From contig CP173058.1 in the NCBI GenBank assembly GCA_044772875.1, forward strand, positions 2,232,001 through 2,296,000: a stretch of 64,000 nt of DNA, written 5' to 3'. The notes under the pieces are model-generated. The model did no database searches and had not been told where the DNA came from. It worked only from the letters and a program-made list of their open reading frames with translations. The position numbers and the translations under genes are program-made. Within the stretch, counting starts at the first letter, position 1, and each line of letters begins with the position of its first letter. The stretch comes from Morganella morganii_D (GTDB lineage: Bacteria; Pseudomonadota; Gammaproteobacteria; Enterobacterales; Enterobacteriaceae). Shown here piece after piece: positions 33,749 through 43,220 of this stretch.

Positions 33749-35398
33749 ATGACAAAAACAGTTACCGAACATGTACTGAGCCGCTTACAGGATTTAGGCA
33801 TCCGCCATGTCTTTGGTGTCGCGGGGGATTTCGCTTTCCCGATTGAAGACGCCGTCTGCGAAAGCCGGACAATGCAATGGATGGGCAGCTGTAACGAACT
33901 GAATGCGGCGTATGCAGCTGACGGCTATGCGCGGGTTAACGGCATGGCCGCGCTTTCCACCACATTCGGGGTCGGGGAGCTGAGTGCCATCAACGGTATT
34001 GCCGGGTCTTATGCTGAAAATCTGCCGGTATTTCATCTGGTTGGTATGCCTGCCAGCGGGGTGCAAAACAGCGGCCGCCTGGTGCACCACACCTTAGGTA
34101 ACGGTGATTTCAGTCTGTTTTATGAGCTGGGGCAGCGCCTTTCCTGCGCCCATGCCGTAATGACCCCGGAAAACTGTGTGGCAGAGACTGAACGCCTGAT
34201 TACTGCTGCACTGCGTGAACGTCGTCCGGTCTATATCGGTTTTCCGTTTGATTACGCCACACAGCCGGTTCAGATACCGGAACACTTTACCATATCCGCA
34301 CAACCGGTCAGTGATAACGTGGCGCTGACACAAGCTGTTAAAGCGATCAGCACAAAGCTGGCAGAAAGCCCATCCGCCTGTATCCTGCCTGGCATGCTGG
34401 CGGCACGTTCCGGACTGATTGATGACGTACAGGCACTTATCCGTCAGACCGGTCTGCCGTATGCCACTATGTTTATGGATAAGGCCATTATCAGTGAATC
34501 AGACCCGCATTACGCCGGGATGTATAACGGTCAGCTGATGAATCCGCAGGTCAGAGAGTTAGTGGAAAACAGTGACTGTATACTGGGGATCGGGGCAGTA
34601 ATGACAGACTTTAACACCGGCGGTTTTACTGCCGATATCGCACCGGAAAAACGGATCTGCATAATGGCGGATCATGTCCGGGTCGGCGCGGCGGTGTACC
34701 AGAATGTCTGTATGCGTGATCTGCTGCCTGCTCTGATAGCTGAACTGCCGCACAGAGAGTGTTACATTCCGGCAGCGGCCGGGCTGGGTAAACCGGTGAC
34801 GGAGGCCTCCGGTAACATTACTCCGCAGTATCTGTACCCGCGTTTTGAACAATTGTTCAGGAAAAACGATATTATCATCGCCGAAACCGGCACAGTTTCC
34901 ATGGGACTCGGCTTTGTGCTGCTGCCGGAAGGTGCTCAGTTCCATAACCAAACGTTATGGGGTTCTATCGGCTGGGCAACACCTGCGGCATTTGGTGCAG
35001 CTGTTGCAGCGCCTGAACGCCGGCTTATCCTGATCACCGGAGAAGGTTCACATCAGCTGACCGCCCAGGAGATCTGTCAATTTGGACGTTTTGGTTTAAA
35101 ACCGCTTATTTTTGTGCTGAATAATGACGGCTATCTGATTGAGCGTCTGCTGTGCAAAGATCCGGAGGCCGTTTACAACGATCTGCCGCAATGGCGCTAT
35201 GCGCAACTGCCGCAGGCTCTGGGATGTGACAACTGGTATTGCCGCCGCGTCACCACCAGTACGGAACTGGATAATGCTATCCGGGAAGCAGAATCCGGCG
35301 ATCGTGCCGCGTATATTGAAGTGGTGACAGAACGTTATGCCGCATCCGATCTGGCGGAAAAACTCGGTGAATCGGCAGCAACGCTTTATTCGTTTTAA
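33749..35398 (+). CDS. Thiamine-diphosphate-dependent 2-oxoacid decarboxylase (indolepyruvate/phenylpyruvate decarboxylase-like)
   Basis: A 549-residue decarboxylase of the pyruvate/indolepyruvate family. The catalytic Glu lies in SCNELNAAYAADGYAR (about 50), the paired histidines in LVHHTLGNGDF (about 114), and the cofactor motif is GEGSHQLTAQE ... FVLNNDGY (about 431-460). The usual GDG is GEG here, a conservative change. It decarboxylates a 2-oxo acid such as indolepyruvate, phenylpyruvate or pyruvate; sequence alone does not decide. The divergent LysR gene is its likely regulator. Confidence 0.82.
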   Translation: MTKTVTEHVLSRLQDLGIRHVFGVAGDFAFPIEDAVCESRTMQWMGSCNELNAAYAADGYARVNGMAALSTTFGVGELSAINGIAGSYAENLPVFHLVGMPASGVQNSGRLVHHTLGNGDFSLFYELGQRLSCAHAVMTPENCVAETERLITAALRERRPVYIGFPFDYATQPVQIPEHFTISAQPVSDNVALTQAVKAISTKLAESPSACILPGMLAARSGLIDDVQALIRQTGLPYATMFMDKAIISESDPHYAGMYNGQLMNPQVRELVENSDCILGIGAVMTDFNTGGFTADIAPEKRICIMADHVRVGAAVYQNVCMRDLLPALIAELPHRECYIPAAAGLGKPVTEASGNITPQYLYPRFEQLFRKNDIIIAETGTVSMGLGFVLLPEGAQFHNQTLWGSIGWATPAAFGAAVAAPERRLILITGEGSHQLTAQEICQFGRFGLKPLIFVLNNDGYLIERLLCKDPEAVYNDLPQWRYAQLPQALGCDNWYCRRVTTSTELDNAIREAESGDRAAYIEVVTERYAASDLAEKLGESAATLYSF

Positions 35399-35690
35399 AT
35401 CGCCGGTAATCCCGGTGCCGTCTGCCCTTTGGCCTGAACCCGGTCACTTTGCCCGAGGCATCATTCATTAAATTTGCAGGACAAAAGTACGCCGGCTGCA
35501 ATGACTGCAATAGTTAAAGAACGGGGAACCAAAAACGGCAAACCGGGTTTTAAGCAGGGTTAATAAAATGACGTCAGCGGATTAACAAGGTAGCCGGATA
35601 CCCGTTACTCACAGATGAGTGGCGGGTATTCATTCGCAACAACACAGAAAGTATGTGAACAGATACCACACTGTTTTTACACTATTTTTT
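35399..35690. other. Intergenic region between the decarboxylase gene and agaR
   Basis: About 290 bases without a gene. A hairpin at 35598-35629 (ATACCCG-tt-ACTCA-caga-TGAGT-gg-CGGGTAT) could end either convergent transcript, but no T-run follows, so I do not score it as a clear terminator. Confidence 0.5.
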
Positions 35691-35691
35691 G

Positions 35692-36501
35692 TTATCCCTT
35701 CACCAGAATCACTTCTGTGCCGATCCGGCGCAACCCGGTCAGGCTCGCTTCAGGAATACCATCATCGGTAATAATAGTATCAATACGCTGGGTATCGATT
35801 ATTTTATGCAGGCTGGAGCTGTTAAATTTACTGGAATCCGTAACCACCACAATGTGTCCGGCCACCTCACACATCCGCCGGTTGAGCCGGGCCTCATCTT
35901 CATTATGCGTACTGATGCCACGCTCAAGATCAATTGCATCCACCCCGAGAAACAGCATATCAAAGTGATAATTCTGCAACGACTGCTCCGCCTGATCCCC
36001 GTAAAAAGACAGAGACTGACGCCGCAGCTGACCACCGGTCATCAGCAGTTCCACACCGGGTGCTTCCAGCAGGGCATTCGCCACATTCATACCGTTGGTC
36101 ATCACAATGGTATCCTGATGATGGCGCAACTGACGGGCGATTTCATAGGTCGTGGTACCGGAGTCCAGAATAACGCGCTGTCCCGGCCGGATAAGTTCGG
36201 CAGCCACCGCAGCAATATTGCGTTTGATGGTGGTGTGACGGGTGCTTTTATCTTCCAGTGACGGCTCGCTGACCGGTGCAACACCTTCACAAATCAGAGC
36301 GCCGCCGTAAGCACGCACCGCGATCCCCTGCTTTTCGAGGAAAGCAAGATCATTGCGGATAGTCACCGTGGAAACACGGAACTGCTGCGACAACTCATTG
36401 ACCTGAACACTACCGCGGGCGCGCAGAAGCTGGATAATATGCTCACGCCGCCCGCTCGTTCCCATCACCCGGTTATCCGTCCCGGTATCCGGACTGTTCA
36501 T
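35692..36501 (-). CDS. agaR: DeoR family repressor of N-acetylgalactosamine genes, AgaR
   Basis: A 269-residue DeoR-type repressor: N-terminal winged HTH (about 15-65, RREHIIQLLRARGSVQVNELSQQFRVSTVTIRNDL) and the sugar-phosphate-sensing domain (LDSGTTTYEIARQL, MTNGMNVANAL, GVDAIDLERGIS). The ATG at 36501 is chosen because AAGGA lies 7 bases upstream. It is divergent from kbaZ, as in E. coli. AgaR-type boxes lie at 36533 and 36672, and more upstream of agaS. Confidence 0.92.
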   Translation of the reverse strand: MNSPDTGTDNRVMGTSGRREHIIQLLRARGSVQVNELSQQFRVSTVTIRNDLAFLEKQGIAVRAYGGALICEGVAPVSEPSLEDKSTRHTTIKRNIAAVAAELIRPGQRVILDSGTTTYEIARQLRHHQDTIVMTNGMNVANALLEAPGVELLMTGGQLRRQSLSFYGDQAEQSLQNYHFDMLFLGVDAIDLERGISTHNEDEARLNRRMCEVAGHIVVVTDSSKFNSSSLHKIIDTQRIDTIITDDGIPEASLTGLRRIGTEVILVKG

Positions 36502-36532
36502 GGTTTTATCCTTAATATACATTTAAAAAATC

Positions 36533-36551
36533 TTTCGTTTCATTTCGTTTT
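36533..36551. promoter_or_regulatory. AgaR operator upstream of agaR
   Basis: TTTCGTTTCATTTCGTTTT fits the known AgaR core TTTCRTTTYRTTTYNYTT at every position. It lies about 32 bases before agaR, suggesting autoregulation. Confidence 0.8.
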
Positions 36552-36671
36552 CCATATTAACGCTTTTCTTTATGCAGAATGCAAGCGCATAAAAAGGCTT
36601 AACACGACATGACTCAGGAATTAACTCTTTCATTATATTTCTTTTGTGATGAAGATCCGGATTTCACAACC

Positions 36672-36690
36672 TTTCATTTTGTTTTCTTTT
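36672..36690. promoter_or_regulatory. AgaR operator upstream of kbaZ
   Basis: TTTCATTTTGTTTTCTTTT also fits the AgaR core at every position. It lies about 70 bases before the kbaZ start, over its promoter zone. Confidence 0.8.
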
Positions 36691-36760
36691 TTCTCTATAG
36701 CAGTATGTTATTCAGACATCGAAACAAAAACAAACCATATCCGGCTGTAAGGAGAGGAAA

Positions 36761-38035
36761 GTGAAACTTTTAACTGATATCGTTGCCCGTCACAAACGGG
36801 GTGAGAAAACAGGGATTTATGCTGTCTGTTCTGCCCATCCGTATGTTCTTAAAGCAGCGGTATGTTTTGCCCGTGAACAACAGACGCCGTTACTGGTTGA
36901 AGCAACATCCAACCAGGTGGATCAGTTCGGCGGCTATACCGGCATGACCCCGGCGGACTTCCGTGACTTTATGCGGAAACTGGCGGATGAACATCACTTT
37001 CCCCGCGAACACCTGATCCTCGGCGGCGACCACCTCGGACCGAACCGCTGGCAGAATGAACCGGCTGAAGAAGCCATGAAAAAAGCCGATGAGCTTATCC
37101 GCACCTATGTTGCCGCCGGATTCAAAAAAATTCACCTCGATTGCAGTATGTCCTGTGCCGGTGATCCGGTGCCGCTGACCGATGAGATTGTCGCACAGCG
37201 CGCCGCCCGCCTGGCAGTGATTGCCGAAGACACCTGCGAAAAATATTTCGGCACCCGTGATCTGGTTTATGTGATTGGTACGGAAGTGCCGGTGCCGGGG
37301 GGGGCACACGAAGAACTGGACGAACTGGCGGTCACCACCCCGCAGGCGGCATCCGCGACCATAGCCGCGCATCAGCAGGCATTTGCACGGCATCAGCTCA
37401 CTGATATCTGGCCGCGCATTACCGGACTGGTTGTGCAGCCGGGCGTGGAATTTGATCACAACAATGTCATTGATTATCAGCCGGAAAAAGCCCGCGCACT
37501 GAGTGAAATGGTCACACATCATGAACATCTGGTGTATGAGGCGCATTCCACTGACTATCAGACGCCACAGGCGCTCAGTCAGCTGGTTGATGACCACTTT
37601 GCGATTCTGAAAGTCGGTCCCGGCCTGACTTTTGCCCTGCGTGAAGCCCTGTATGCCCTTGCCGGTATTGAAGATGAACTGATTGCCCCGGCGGTACGTT
37701 CCGGGCTGCGTCAGGTGCTGGAAGATGTCATGCTGCAAAAACCGGGTTACTGGCAAAGTTACTATACCGGTGATGAACAGACCCGCCGCCTTGCCCGCAG
37801 CTACAGTTACTCTGATCGTATCCGCTATTACTGGCCTGATGACACCATCAGCGCAGCAGTGAGCCGCCTGCTGGAAAATCTGACTGAAAGTACGATTCCG
37901 CTGCCGCTGATCAGTCAGTATCTGCCGTTACAGTATCCGCTGGTACGTGCCGGAACCATTTCCGCCGCACCGGAAGAATTAATCATCGCACACATTCAGA
38001 CTGTGCTGCGTCACTATCACAATGCCTGCCGATAA
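36761..38035 (+). CDS. kbaZ: D-tagatose-1,6-bisphosphate aldolase subunit KbaZ
   Basis: The 424 residues match the KbaZ/GatZ family (EATSNQVDQFGGYTGMTPADF, GGDHLGPNRWQ, HLDCSMSCAGDP). KbaZ has no catalysis of its own in the known systems; it stabilises and activates KbaY, encoded at 43221. It starts with GTG at 36761 after a strong AAGGAG site. First gene of the kbaZ-agaVWEFA operon, under the AgaR operator at 36672. Confidence 0.94.
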   Translation: MKLLTDIVARHKRGEKTGIYAVCSAHPYVLKAAVCFAREQQTPLLVEATSNQVDQFGGYTGMTPADFRDFMRKLADEHHFPREHLILGGDHLGPNRWQNEPAEEAMKKADELIRTYVAAGFKKIHLDCSMSCAGDPVPLTDEIVAQRAARLAVIAEDTCEKYFGTRDLVYVIGTEVPVPGGAHEELDELAVTTPQAASATIAAHQQAFARHQLTDIWPRITGLVVQPGVEFDHNNVIDYQPEKARALSEMVTHHEHLVYEAHSTDYQTPQALSQLVDDHFAILKVGPGLTFALREALYALAGIEDELIAPAVRSGLRQVLEDVMLQKPGYWQSYYTGDEQTRRLARSYSYSDRIRYYWPDDTISAAVSRLLENLTESTIPLPLISQYLPLQYPLVRAGTISAAPEELIIAHIQTVLRHYHNACR

Positions 38036-38050
38036 GAGCGAGAAACAGCC

Positions 38051-38524
38051 ATGCCAAATATTGTGTTAAGTCGTATTGATGAACGGTTAATCCACGGACA
38101 GGTTGGTGTCCAGTGGGTGGGATTTGCCGGTGCCAATCTGGTACTGGTCGCCAATGATGAGGTCGCGGAAGATCCTCTGCAACAGAACCTGATGGAAATG
38201 GTGCTGACAGAAGGGATTGCTGTGCGTTTCTGGCCCCTGCAGAAAGTGATCGACAACATTCATAAAGCCGCCGACCGGCAGAAAATCCTGCTGGTCTGCA
38301 AAACCCCGGCAGATTTTCTGACACTGGTGAAAGGCGGCGTTCCGGTGGAACGCATCAACGTCGGCAATATTCACTATACCGAAGGCAAACGTCAGATTGC
38401 CAAAACAGTGTCTGTGGATGATGCGGATATCGCCGCTTTCCGCGGGCTTAACGAGGCCGGTGTCGCCTGTTACATCCAGGGCATACCGACAGAACCGGCG
38501 CAGGATCTGTTCAAACTGCTCTGA
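38051..38524 (+). CDS. agaV: N-acetylgalactosamine PTS component IIB, AgaV
   Basis: A 157-residue mannose/sorbose-family IIB protein. The phosphorylated histidine is His15 in DERLIHGQVGVQW. The rest (EVAEDPLQQNLMEMVLTEGI, NVGNIHYTEGK) is typical. It takes phosphate from AgaF and passes it to the sugar entering through AgaW/AgaE. It follows kbaZ by 15 bases. Confidence 0.92.
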   Translation: MPNIVLSRIDERLIHGQVGVQWVGFAGANLVLVANDEVAEDPLQQNLMEMVLTEGIAVRFWPLQKVIDNIHKAADRQKILLVCKTPADFLTLVKGGVPVERINVGNIHYTEGKRQIAKTVSVDDADIAAFRGLNEAGVACYIQGIPTEPAQDLFKLL

Positions 38525-38534
38525 GGATACATGT

Positions 38535-39314
38535 ATGGAAATCAGTCTGTTACAAGCTATCGCTCTCGGGCTGGTAGCCTTTATTGCCGGATTGGATCTG
38601 TTTAACGGACTCACGCACATTCACCGTCCGGTGGTGCTGGGGCCGGTGGTCGGTCTGATTCTCGGGGATCTCAATACCGGGATCCTGACCGGCGGGACAC
38701 TGGAACTGGTCTGGATGGGGCTCGCACCACTGGCCGGTGCCCAGCCGCCGAACGTGATTATCGGTACCATTGTCGGCACCGCCTTTGCTATCTCCACCGG
38801 TGTCAAACCGGAAGTAGCGGTCGGCGTTGCGGTGCCGTTTGCCGTGGCGGTTCAGATGGGGATCACCTTCCTGTTCTCGGTGATGTCCGGTGTGATGTCC
38901 CGCTGTGACAAAATGGCCGCCAATGCGGATACCCGGGGTATTGAACGCATCAACTATCTGGCACTGCTGGCGCTCGGCACATTCTATTTTCTCTGTGCAT
39001 TTCTGCCGATCTATTTCGGAGCGGATCACGCCAAAACCCTGATTGATGTTCTGCCTGCACGGTTAATTGACGGGCTGGGTGTCGCGGGCGGCATTATGCC
39101 TGCCATCGGGTTTGCCGTTCTGCTGAAAATCATGATGAAAAATGCCTACATTCCTTATTTCATTCTGGGATTTGTCGGCGCCGCCTGGCTTCAGCTGCCG
39201 GTTCTGGCTATCGCCGCAGCCGCTCTGGCGATGGCAATGATCGATTTTGTCCGCAAACCGGCAGAACGCGAACCGGCACAACAGTCACACGAGGAATTTG
39301 AAGATGGCATCTGA
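38535..39314 (+). CDS. agaW: N-acetylgalactosamine PTS component IIC, AgaW
   Basis: A 259-residue IIC membrane protein with about seven helices; HIHRPVVLGPVVGLILGDLNTG and LELVWMGLAPLAGAQPPN are family motifs. The ATG at 38535 (GAGGA 7 bases upstream) is the true start; the longer frame to 38397 overlaps agaV and is spurious. The stop overlaps agaE by 11 bases. Confidence 0.93.
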   Translation: MEISLLQAIALGLVAFIAGLDLFNGLTHIHRPVVLGPVVGLILGDLNTGILTGGTLELVWMGLAPLAGAQPPNVIIGTIVGTAFAISTGVKPEVAVGVAVPFAVAVQMGITFLFSVMSGVMSRCDKMAANADTRGIERINYLALLALGTFYFLCAFLPIYFGADHAKTLIDVLPARLIDGLGVAGGIMPAIGFAVLLKIMMKNAYIPYFILGFVGAAWLQLPVLAIAAAALAMAMIDFVRKPAEREPAQQSHEEFEDGI

Positions 39315-40179
39315 AAAAAATCATTCATCTGCCGCAGAAGCGGAAACCTTACTGCCAGCGGATTGTAACCAGGATGTGTATGAAGACCAGAGCACCGGCG
39401 CGGAACTGACCCGCAAGGATATCAACAGAGTCGCGTGGCGCTCCCTGCTGTTACAGGCATCCTTTAACTATGAGCGGATGCAGGCGGCGGGCTGGCTGTA
39501 CGGGCTGCTGCCCGCACTGAAAAAAATCCATACTAATCAGCGTGATCTGGCGCGATCCATGAAAGGCCATATGGGATTCTTCAATACCCACCCTTTCCTG
39601 GTAACCTTTGTTATCGGCATCATCCTGGCGATGGAACGTTCCAAACAGGATGTAAACAGTATTCAAAGCACTAAAATCGCCGTTGGTGCGCCGCTGGGCG
39701 GGATAGGCGATGCCATGTTCTGGCTGACCCTGCTGCCTATCTGCGGCGGGATTGGTGCGAGTCTCGCGTTGCAGGGCTCCATTCTCGGTGCGGTGGTCTT
39801 CCTGGTGATGTTTAACGTCGTGCATTTCGGGCTGCGTTTCGGCCTGGCGCACTATGCTTACAGGATGGGGGTTGCCGCCATTCCGCTTATCAAGGCCAAC
39901 ACCAAAAAAGTCGGCCACGCGGCCTCTATTGTCGGGATGACGGTGATCGGTGCCCTGGTGGCGACCTATGTGCGGCTCTCGACTACACTGGAAATTACCG
40001 CCGGTGATGCGGTGGTGAAATTACAGAGTGATGTGATTGATAAGCTGATGCCCGCCTTCCTGCCGCTGGTCTATACCCTGACTATGTTCTGGCTGGTGCG
40101 CCGTGGCTGGAGCCCGCTGCGTCTGATCGTGCTGACCGTGGCACTGGGTATCATCGGCAAATTCGCCCATTTCCTGTAA
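39304..40179 (+). CDS. agaE: N-acetylgalactosamine PTS component IID, AgaE
   Basis: A 291-residue mannose-family IID subunit: SLLLQASFNYERMQAAGWLYGLLPALKKI is the family start motif, followed by NTHPFLVTFVIGIILAMER and GAPLGGIGDAMFWLTLLPI, with membrane helices at the C-terminal end. The ATG at 39304 has GAGGAA 7 bases upstream; a longer frame from 39247 lies inside agaW. It forms the membrane complex with AgaW. Confidence 0.93.
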   Translation: MASEKNHSSAAEAETLLPADCNQDVYEDQSTGAELTRKDINRVAWRSLLLQASFNYERMQAAGWLYGLLPALKKIHTNQRDLARSMKGHMGFFNTHPFLVTFVIGIILAMERSKQDVNSIQSTKIAVGAPLGGIGDAMFWLTLLPICGGIGASLALQGSILGAVVFLVMFNVVHFGLRFGLAHYAYRMGVAAIPLIKANTKKVGHAASIVGMTVIGALVATYVRLSTTLEITAGDAVVKLQSDVIDKLMPAFLPLVYTLTMFWLVRRGWSPLRLIVLTVALGIIGKFAHFL

Positions 40180-40194
40180 TAAGAGGAGCAACTG

Positions 40195-40629
40195 ATGCCG
40201 GGAATTATTTTATGTGGTCACGGGGGCTTTGCCTCCGGGCTGGAAAAAGCCATGTTACAGATTATCGGGGAGCAGGAGGATTTCGCGGCTGTTGATTTTC
40301 CGGCAGAATCCACCACCGCCCGTCTGACACAGGAACTGGAAGCCGCACTGGCGCTGATGTCACACTGTGACAGTGTGATTTTCCTGACTGATATCCTCGG
40401 CGGCACGCCGTTCCGTGTGGCGGCCACGCTGTCACAGGGACGGGAAGATCGCGAAGTGATCACCGGCACCAATCTGCAGCTGCTGCTGGAAATGGCACTG
40501 GAGCGGGATTCTCTTTCACCGGCTGATTTCCGCCGCGAAGCGCTGGCCTGCGGCCACCGCGGATTAACCAGCCTGACGGACGAATTACAGCGCGAACGCT
40601 GCTGTGAAACAGAGGACGAAGGCATATGA
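40195..40629 (+). CDS. agaF: N-acetylgalactosamine PTS component IIA, AgaF
   Basis: A 144-residue IIA of the mannose family. The phosphorylated residue is His9 in ILCGHGGFASGL; FLTDILGGTPFRVAATL near 66 is the second signature. It accepts phosphate from HPr and gives it to AgaV. It overlaps agaA by 4 bases. Confidence 0.92.
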   Translation: MPGIILCGHGGFASGLEKAMLQIIGEQEDFAAVDFPAESTTARLTQELEAALALMSHCDSVIFLTDILGGTPFRVAATLSQGREDREVITGTNLQLLLEMALERDSLSPADFRREALACGHRGLTSLTDELQRERCCETEDEGI

Positions 40630-41765
40630 TTCAGCAAATCCGCGCCCGCCGTGTACTGACCGGATACGGCTGGCGGGAAAATCAGGCAGTAATGGTGTCA
40701 GATGGTATCATTACTGCCATCACGCCGCTGGCGGCAAAAGAAACACAGTTTGATGCAGAGCAGCTCTGCCCCGCCTACATTGATACCCATGTCCACGGCG
40801 GACAAGGTATGGATGTGATGGATGATAACCCGCAGGCGCTGCAAACCATTGCCGCATTCAAGGCACAACAGGGGGTCGCTGCCTGGCTCGCCACCACCGT
40901 GACTGCCCCGCTGCCGGATCTGCGCAGCACTCTCGCGCGGATCGCCCGTTACTGTCAGCAGCAGACCACCACCGGACCGGTGGCGGAAGTGCTCGGCAGT
41001 TATCTGGAAGGCCCTTATTTCACGCCGCAGAACAAAGGCGCGCACTCTCCGGAGCTGTTCCGTGAACTGCAAATCAGTGAGCTGGACACACTGATTGCGG
41101 ATGCGGAAGGCACACTGAAAGTGGTCGCGCTGGCACCGGAAAAACCGGATGCGCTGAATGCCATCCGTCACCTGAAACAATGCGGGCTGAATGTGATGCT
41201 CGGCCACAGTGCCGCCACCTATGAGCAGACACTGGCGGCACTTGATGCGGGAGCTGACGGGCTGGTTCACTGTTTCAACGGCATGACCGGCCTGCATCAC
41301 CGCGAACCGGGTATGGCGGGCGCAGGATTATCCGACCCGCGCGCCTGGCTGGAACTTATCGCTGACGGGCATCATGTGCACCCGGCAGTGATGCGGATTG
41401 TCTGTCAGTGCGCCGCACACCGCACGGTGCTGATCACCGATGCCATGCGGGCGGCCGGACAACCGGACGGCATTTATGATATCTGCGGCCATGATGTCAC
41501 CATGAAAGCGGGTATTGTCCGGACGGCCTCAGGCGGCCTGGCGGGCAGTACCCTAGCACTGGATGACGCGGTCAGCCGGATGATTACGGATACCGGTACG
41601 CTGCCGGAAACCGCTATCCGCATGGCTTCCCTGCAACCGGCACAACTGCTGGGGATCACCGCAACACACGGCAGTATTTCCCCGGGAAAACGGGCACATT
41701 TCAATGAACTGGATAGTGACTGGCGGGTAACACAAACCTGGATCCGCGGGCAGCCGGTCCGCTGA
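40626..41765 (+). CDS. agaA: N-acetylgalactosamine-6-phosphate deacetylase AgaA
   Basis: A 379-residue amidohydrolase of the NagA/AgaA family: metal-binding YIDTHVHGGQGMDVMD near 55, GSYLEGPYFTPQNKGAH near 125, LGHSAATYEQT near 195 and HCFNGMTGLHHREPG near 215. The catalytic Asp is in VLITDAMRAAGQPDG. It removes acetate from GalNAc-6-phosphate, giving galactosamine-6-phosphate for AgaS. Last gene of the kbaZ-agaVWEFA run. Confidence 0.93.
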   Translation: MIQQIRARRVLTGYGWRENQAVMVSDGIITAITPLAAKETQFDAEQLCPAYIDTHVHGGQGMDVMDDNPQALQTIAAFKAQQGVAAWLATTVTAPLPDLRSTLARIARYCQQQTTTGPVAEVLGSYLEGPYFTPQNKGAHSPELFRELQISELDTLIADAEGTLKVVALAPEKPDALNAIRHLKQCGLNVMLGHSAATYEQTLAALDAGADGLVHCFNGMTGLHHREPGMAGAGLSDPRAWLELIADGHHVHPAVMRIVCQCAAHRTVLITDAMRAAGQPDGIYDICGHDVTMKAGIVRTASGGLAGSTLALDDAVSRMITDTGTLPETAIRMASLQPAQLLGITATHGSISPGKRAHFNELDSDWRVTQTWIRGQPVR

Positions 41766-41875
41766 TTTCCTTTCATTCTGAGGTGCGGATCTCTCCGTAC
41801 CTTTCTTTTCCTTATGTTTATCCGCCGGAATTTTTTATATAACCATCTAATAAACAACAGCTTAATCATTTCACT

Positions 41876-41891
41876 TGTGGTGTAAATCACA
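41876..41891 (+). promoter_or_regulatory. CRP site upstream of agaS
   Basis: TGTGG-TGTAAA-TCACA matches the CRP consensus in 9 of 10 positions, about 160 bases upstream of agaS. It is consistent with glucose repression of the agaS-kbaY unit. Confidence 0.65.
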
Positions 41892-41893
41892 CT

Positions 41894-41980
41894 TTTCGTT
41901 TTCTTTTCATTACTGCATTGATCCTTCGTTTTCCTTCCTGTAAATTGAAATGAAACCTCAAAACGAAACCAACCGAAAGG
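41894..41980. promoter_or_regulatory. Cluster of AgaR-like boxes upstream of agaS
   Basis: An imperfect box, TTTCGTTTTCTTTTCATT (41894-41911, two mismatches), and an inverted one covering 41962-41980, which reads TTTCGGTTGGTTTCGTTTT on the minus strand. Additional partial CTTCGTTTTC and TTTCATTTC pieces lie between. E. coli also has AgaR sites ahead of agaS. Confidence 0.6.
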
Positions 41981-42048
41981 TAATGACGGATCGGGTGATC
42001 TTTTGATTCATTTCACTTTCGGCTGAACGTCATGTAAAGGATGAAGCT

Positions 42049-43218
42049 ATGCACGACCCTCTTTCTGCCGCCACACCCCGCTATTCCACCTGGACGGAAA
42101 CGGAGATCCGCCAGCAACCTGATTGCTGGATGAGTGCATTACACTCAATCGACTCACAACGCGCACAGCTGGATGCTTTTCTCGCGCCGCTGCTGGCACA
42201 GGACAACCTGCGCATCATTCTGACCGGAGCCGGAACCTCCGCCTTTATCGGCGAAATGATTTCCCCTGTACTGCGCCGCCTGACCGGCAAAAGCGTCAGC
42301 GCGATCCCGACAACGGATATTGTCACCAATCCTGCGGATTACCTGCCTGAACAGCAGCCGGTACTGCTGGTTTCTTTTGCCCGTTCCGGTAACAGCCCGG
42401 AAAGTGTTGCTGCATTTGACCTCGCCAACCAGTGTATTGCCCGCTGCTCTCATCTGGTGATCACCTGTAATAAAGACGGGAATCTGTACCAGAGAGTACA
42501 GGACAGTAATAACGGTTTTGCCCTGCTGATGCCGCCGCAGACCAATGACAAAGCTTTTGCCATGACCAGCAGCATCACCTCAATGATGTGCAGCTGCCTT
42601 GCCGCCCTTGCACCGCAGACTTTCAGCACAGATCGTTTTGCCGTTGTGGCACAGCGGGCACGGGATATTCTCGCAGCGCATGGCAGCAGTGAACAGATTC
42701 TGCCGGGCAATAATACCTTTAAGCGTGTGGTTTACCTCGGCAGCGGCAGCTTCCAGGGACTGGCCCGTGAATCCGCCCTCAAATTGCTGGAACTGACCGC
42801 CGGACAAATTGCCGCCTTTTATGATACCCCGACCGGCTTCCGCCACGGCCCGAAATCACTGGTTGACGGCGATACCCTGGTGGTTGTGTACATCTCAAAC
42901 CAGCCTTACACCCGTCAGTATGATTTGGATCTGCTGGCCGAACTGCGCCGCGACCGGATCGCCAAACAAGTCGTGGCGATCGCGGATCTGCCGGATGACG
43001 CCATCAGTGCCGGGGCACATTGCTATCTGCCTGCCGGTGACGCGCTCAGCGACACAGAACTGCTGTTCTGTTTCCTGCCGTATGCACAGTTATTTGCCCT
43101 CAGTCAGTCTGTCAGAACCGGCATCACACCGGATACCCCTTCTGCCAGCGGGACTGTTAACCGCGTTGTTCAGGGCGTGATTATTCATCCCCGGGATGAC
43201 CAGAACACAGGAGCGTAA
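42049..43218 (+). CDS. agaS: Galactosamine-6-phosphate deaminase/isomerase AgaS
   Basis: A 389-residue protein with two SIS sugar-isomerase domains: ILTGAGTSAFIGEM and VSFARSGNSPESVAAFDLA in the first, VYLGSGSFQGLARESALKLLELT and FYDTPTGFRHGPKS in the second. AgaS turns galactosamine-6-phosphate into tagatose-6-phosphate and ammonia; no separate agaI is present. It has its own promoter zone with CRP and AgaR sites and is followed by kbaY after 2 bases. Confidence 0.93.
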   Translation: MHDPLSAATPRYSTWTETEIRQQPDCWMSALHSIDSQRAQLDAFLAPLLAQDNLRIILTGAGTSAFIGEMISPVLRRLTGKSVSAIPTTDIVTNPADYLPEQQPVLLVSFARSGNSPESVAAFDLANQCIARCSHLVITCNKDGNLYQRVQDSNNGFALLMPPQTNDKAFAMTSSITSMMCSCLAALAPQTFSTDRFAVVAQRARDILAAHGSSEQILPGNNTFKRVVYLGSGSFQGLARESALKLLELTAGQIAAFYDTPTGFRHGPKSLVDGDTLVVVYISNQPYTRQYDLDLLAELRRDRIAKQVVAIADLPDDAISAGAHCYLPAGDALSDTELLFCFLPYAQLFALSQSVRTGITPDTPSASGTVNRVVQGVIIHPRDDQNTGA

Positions 43219-43220
43219 TC

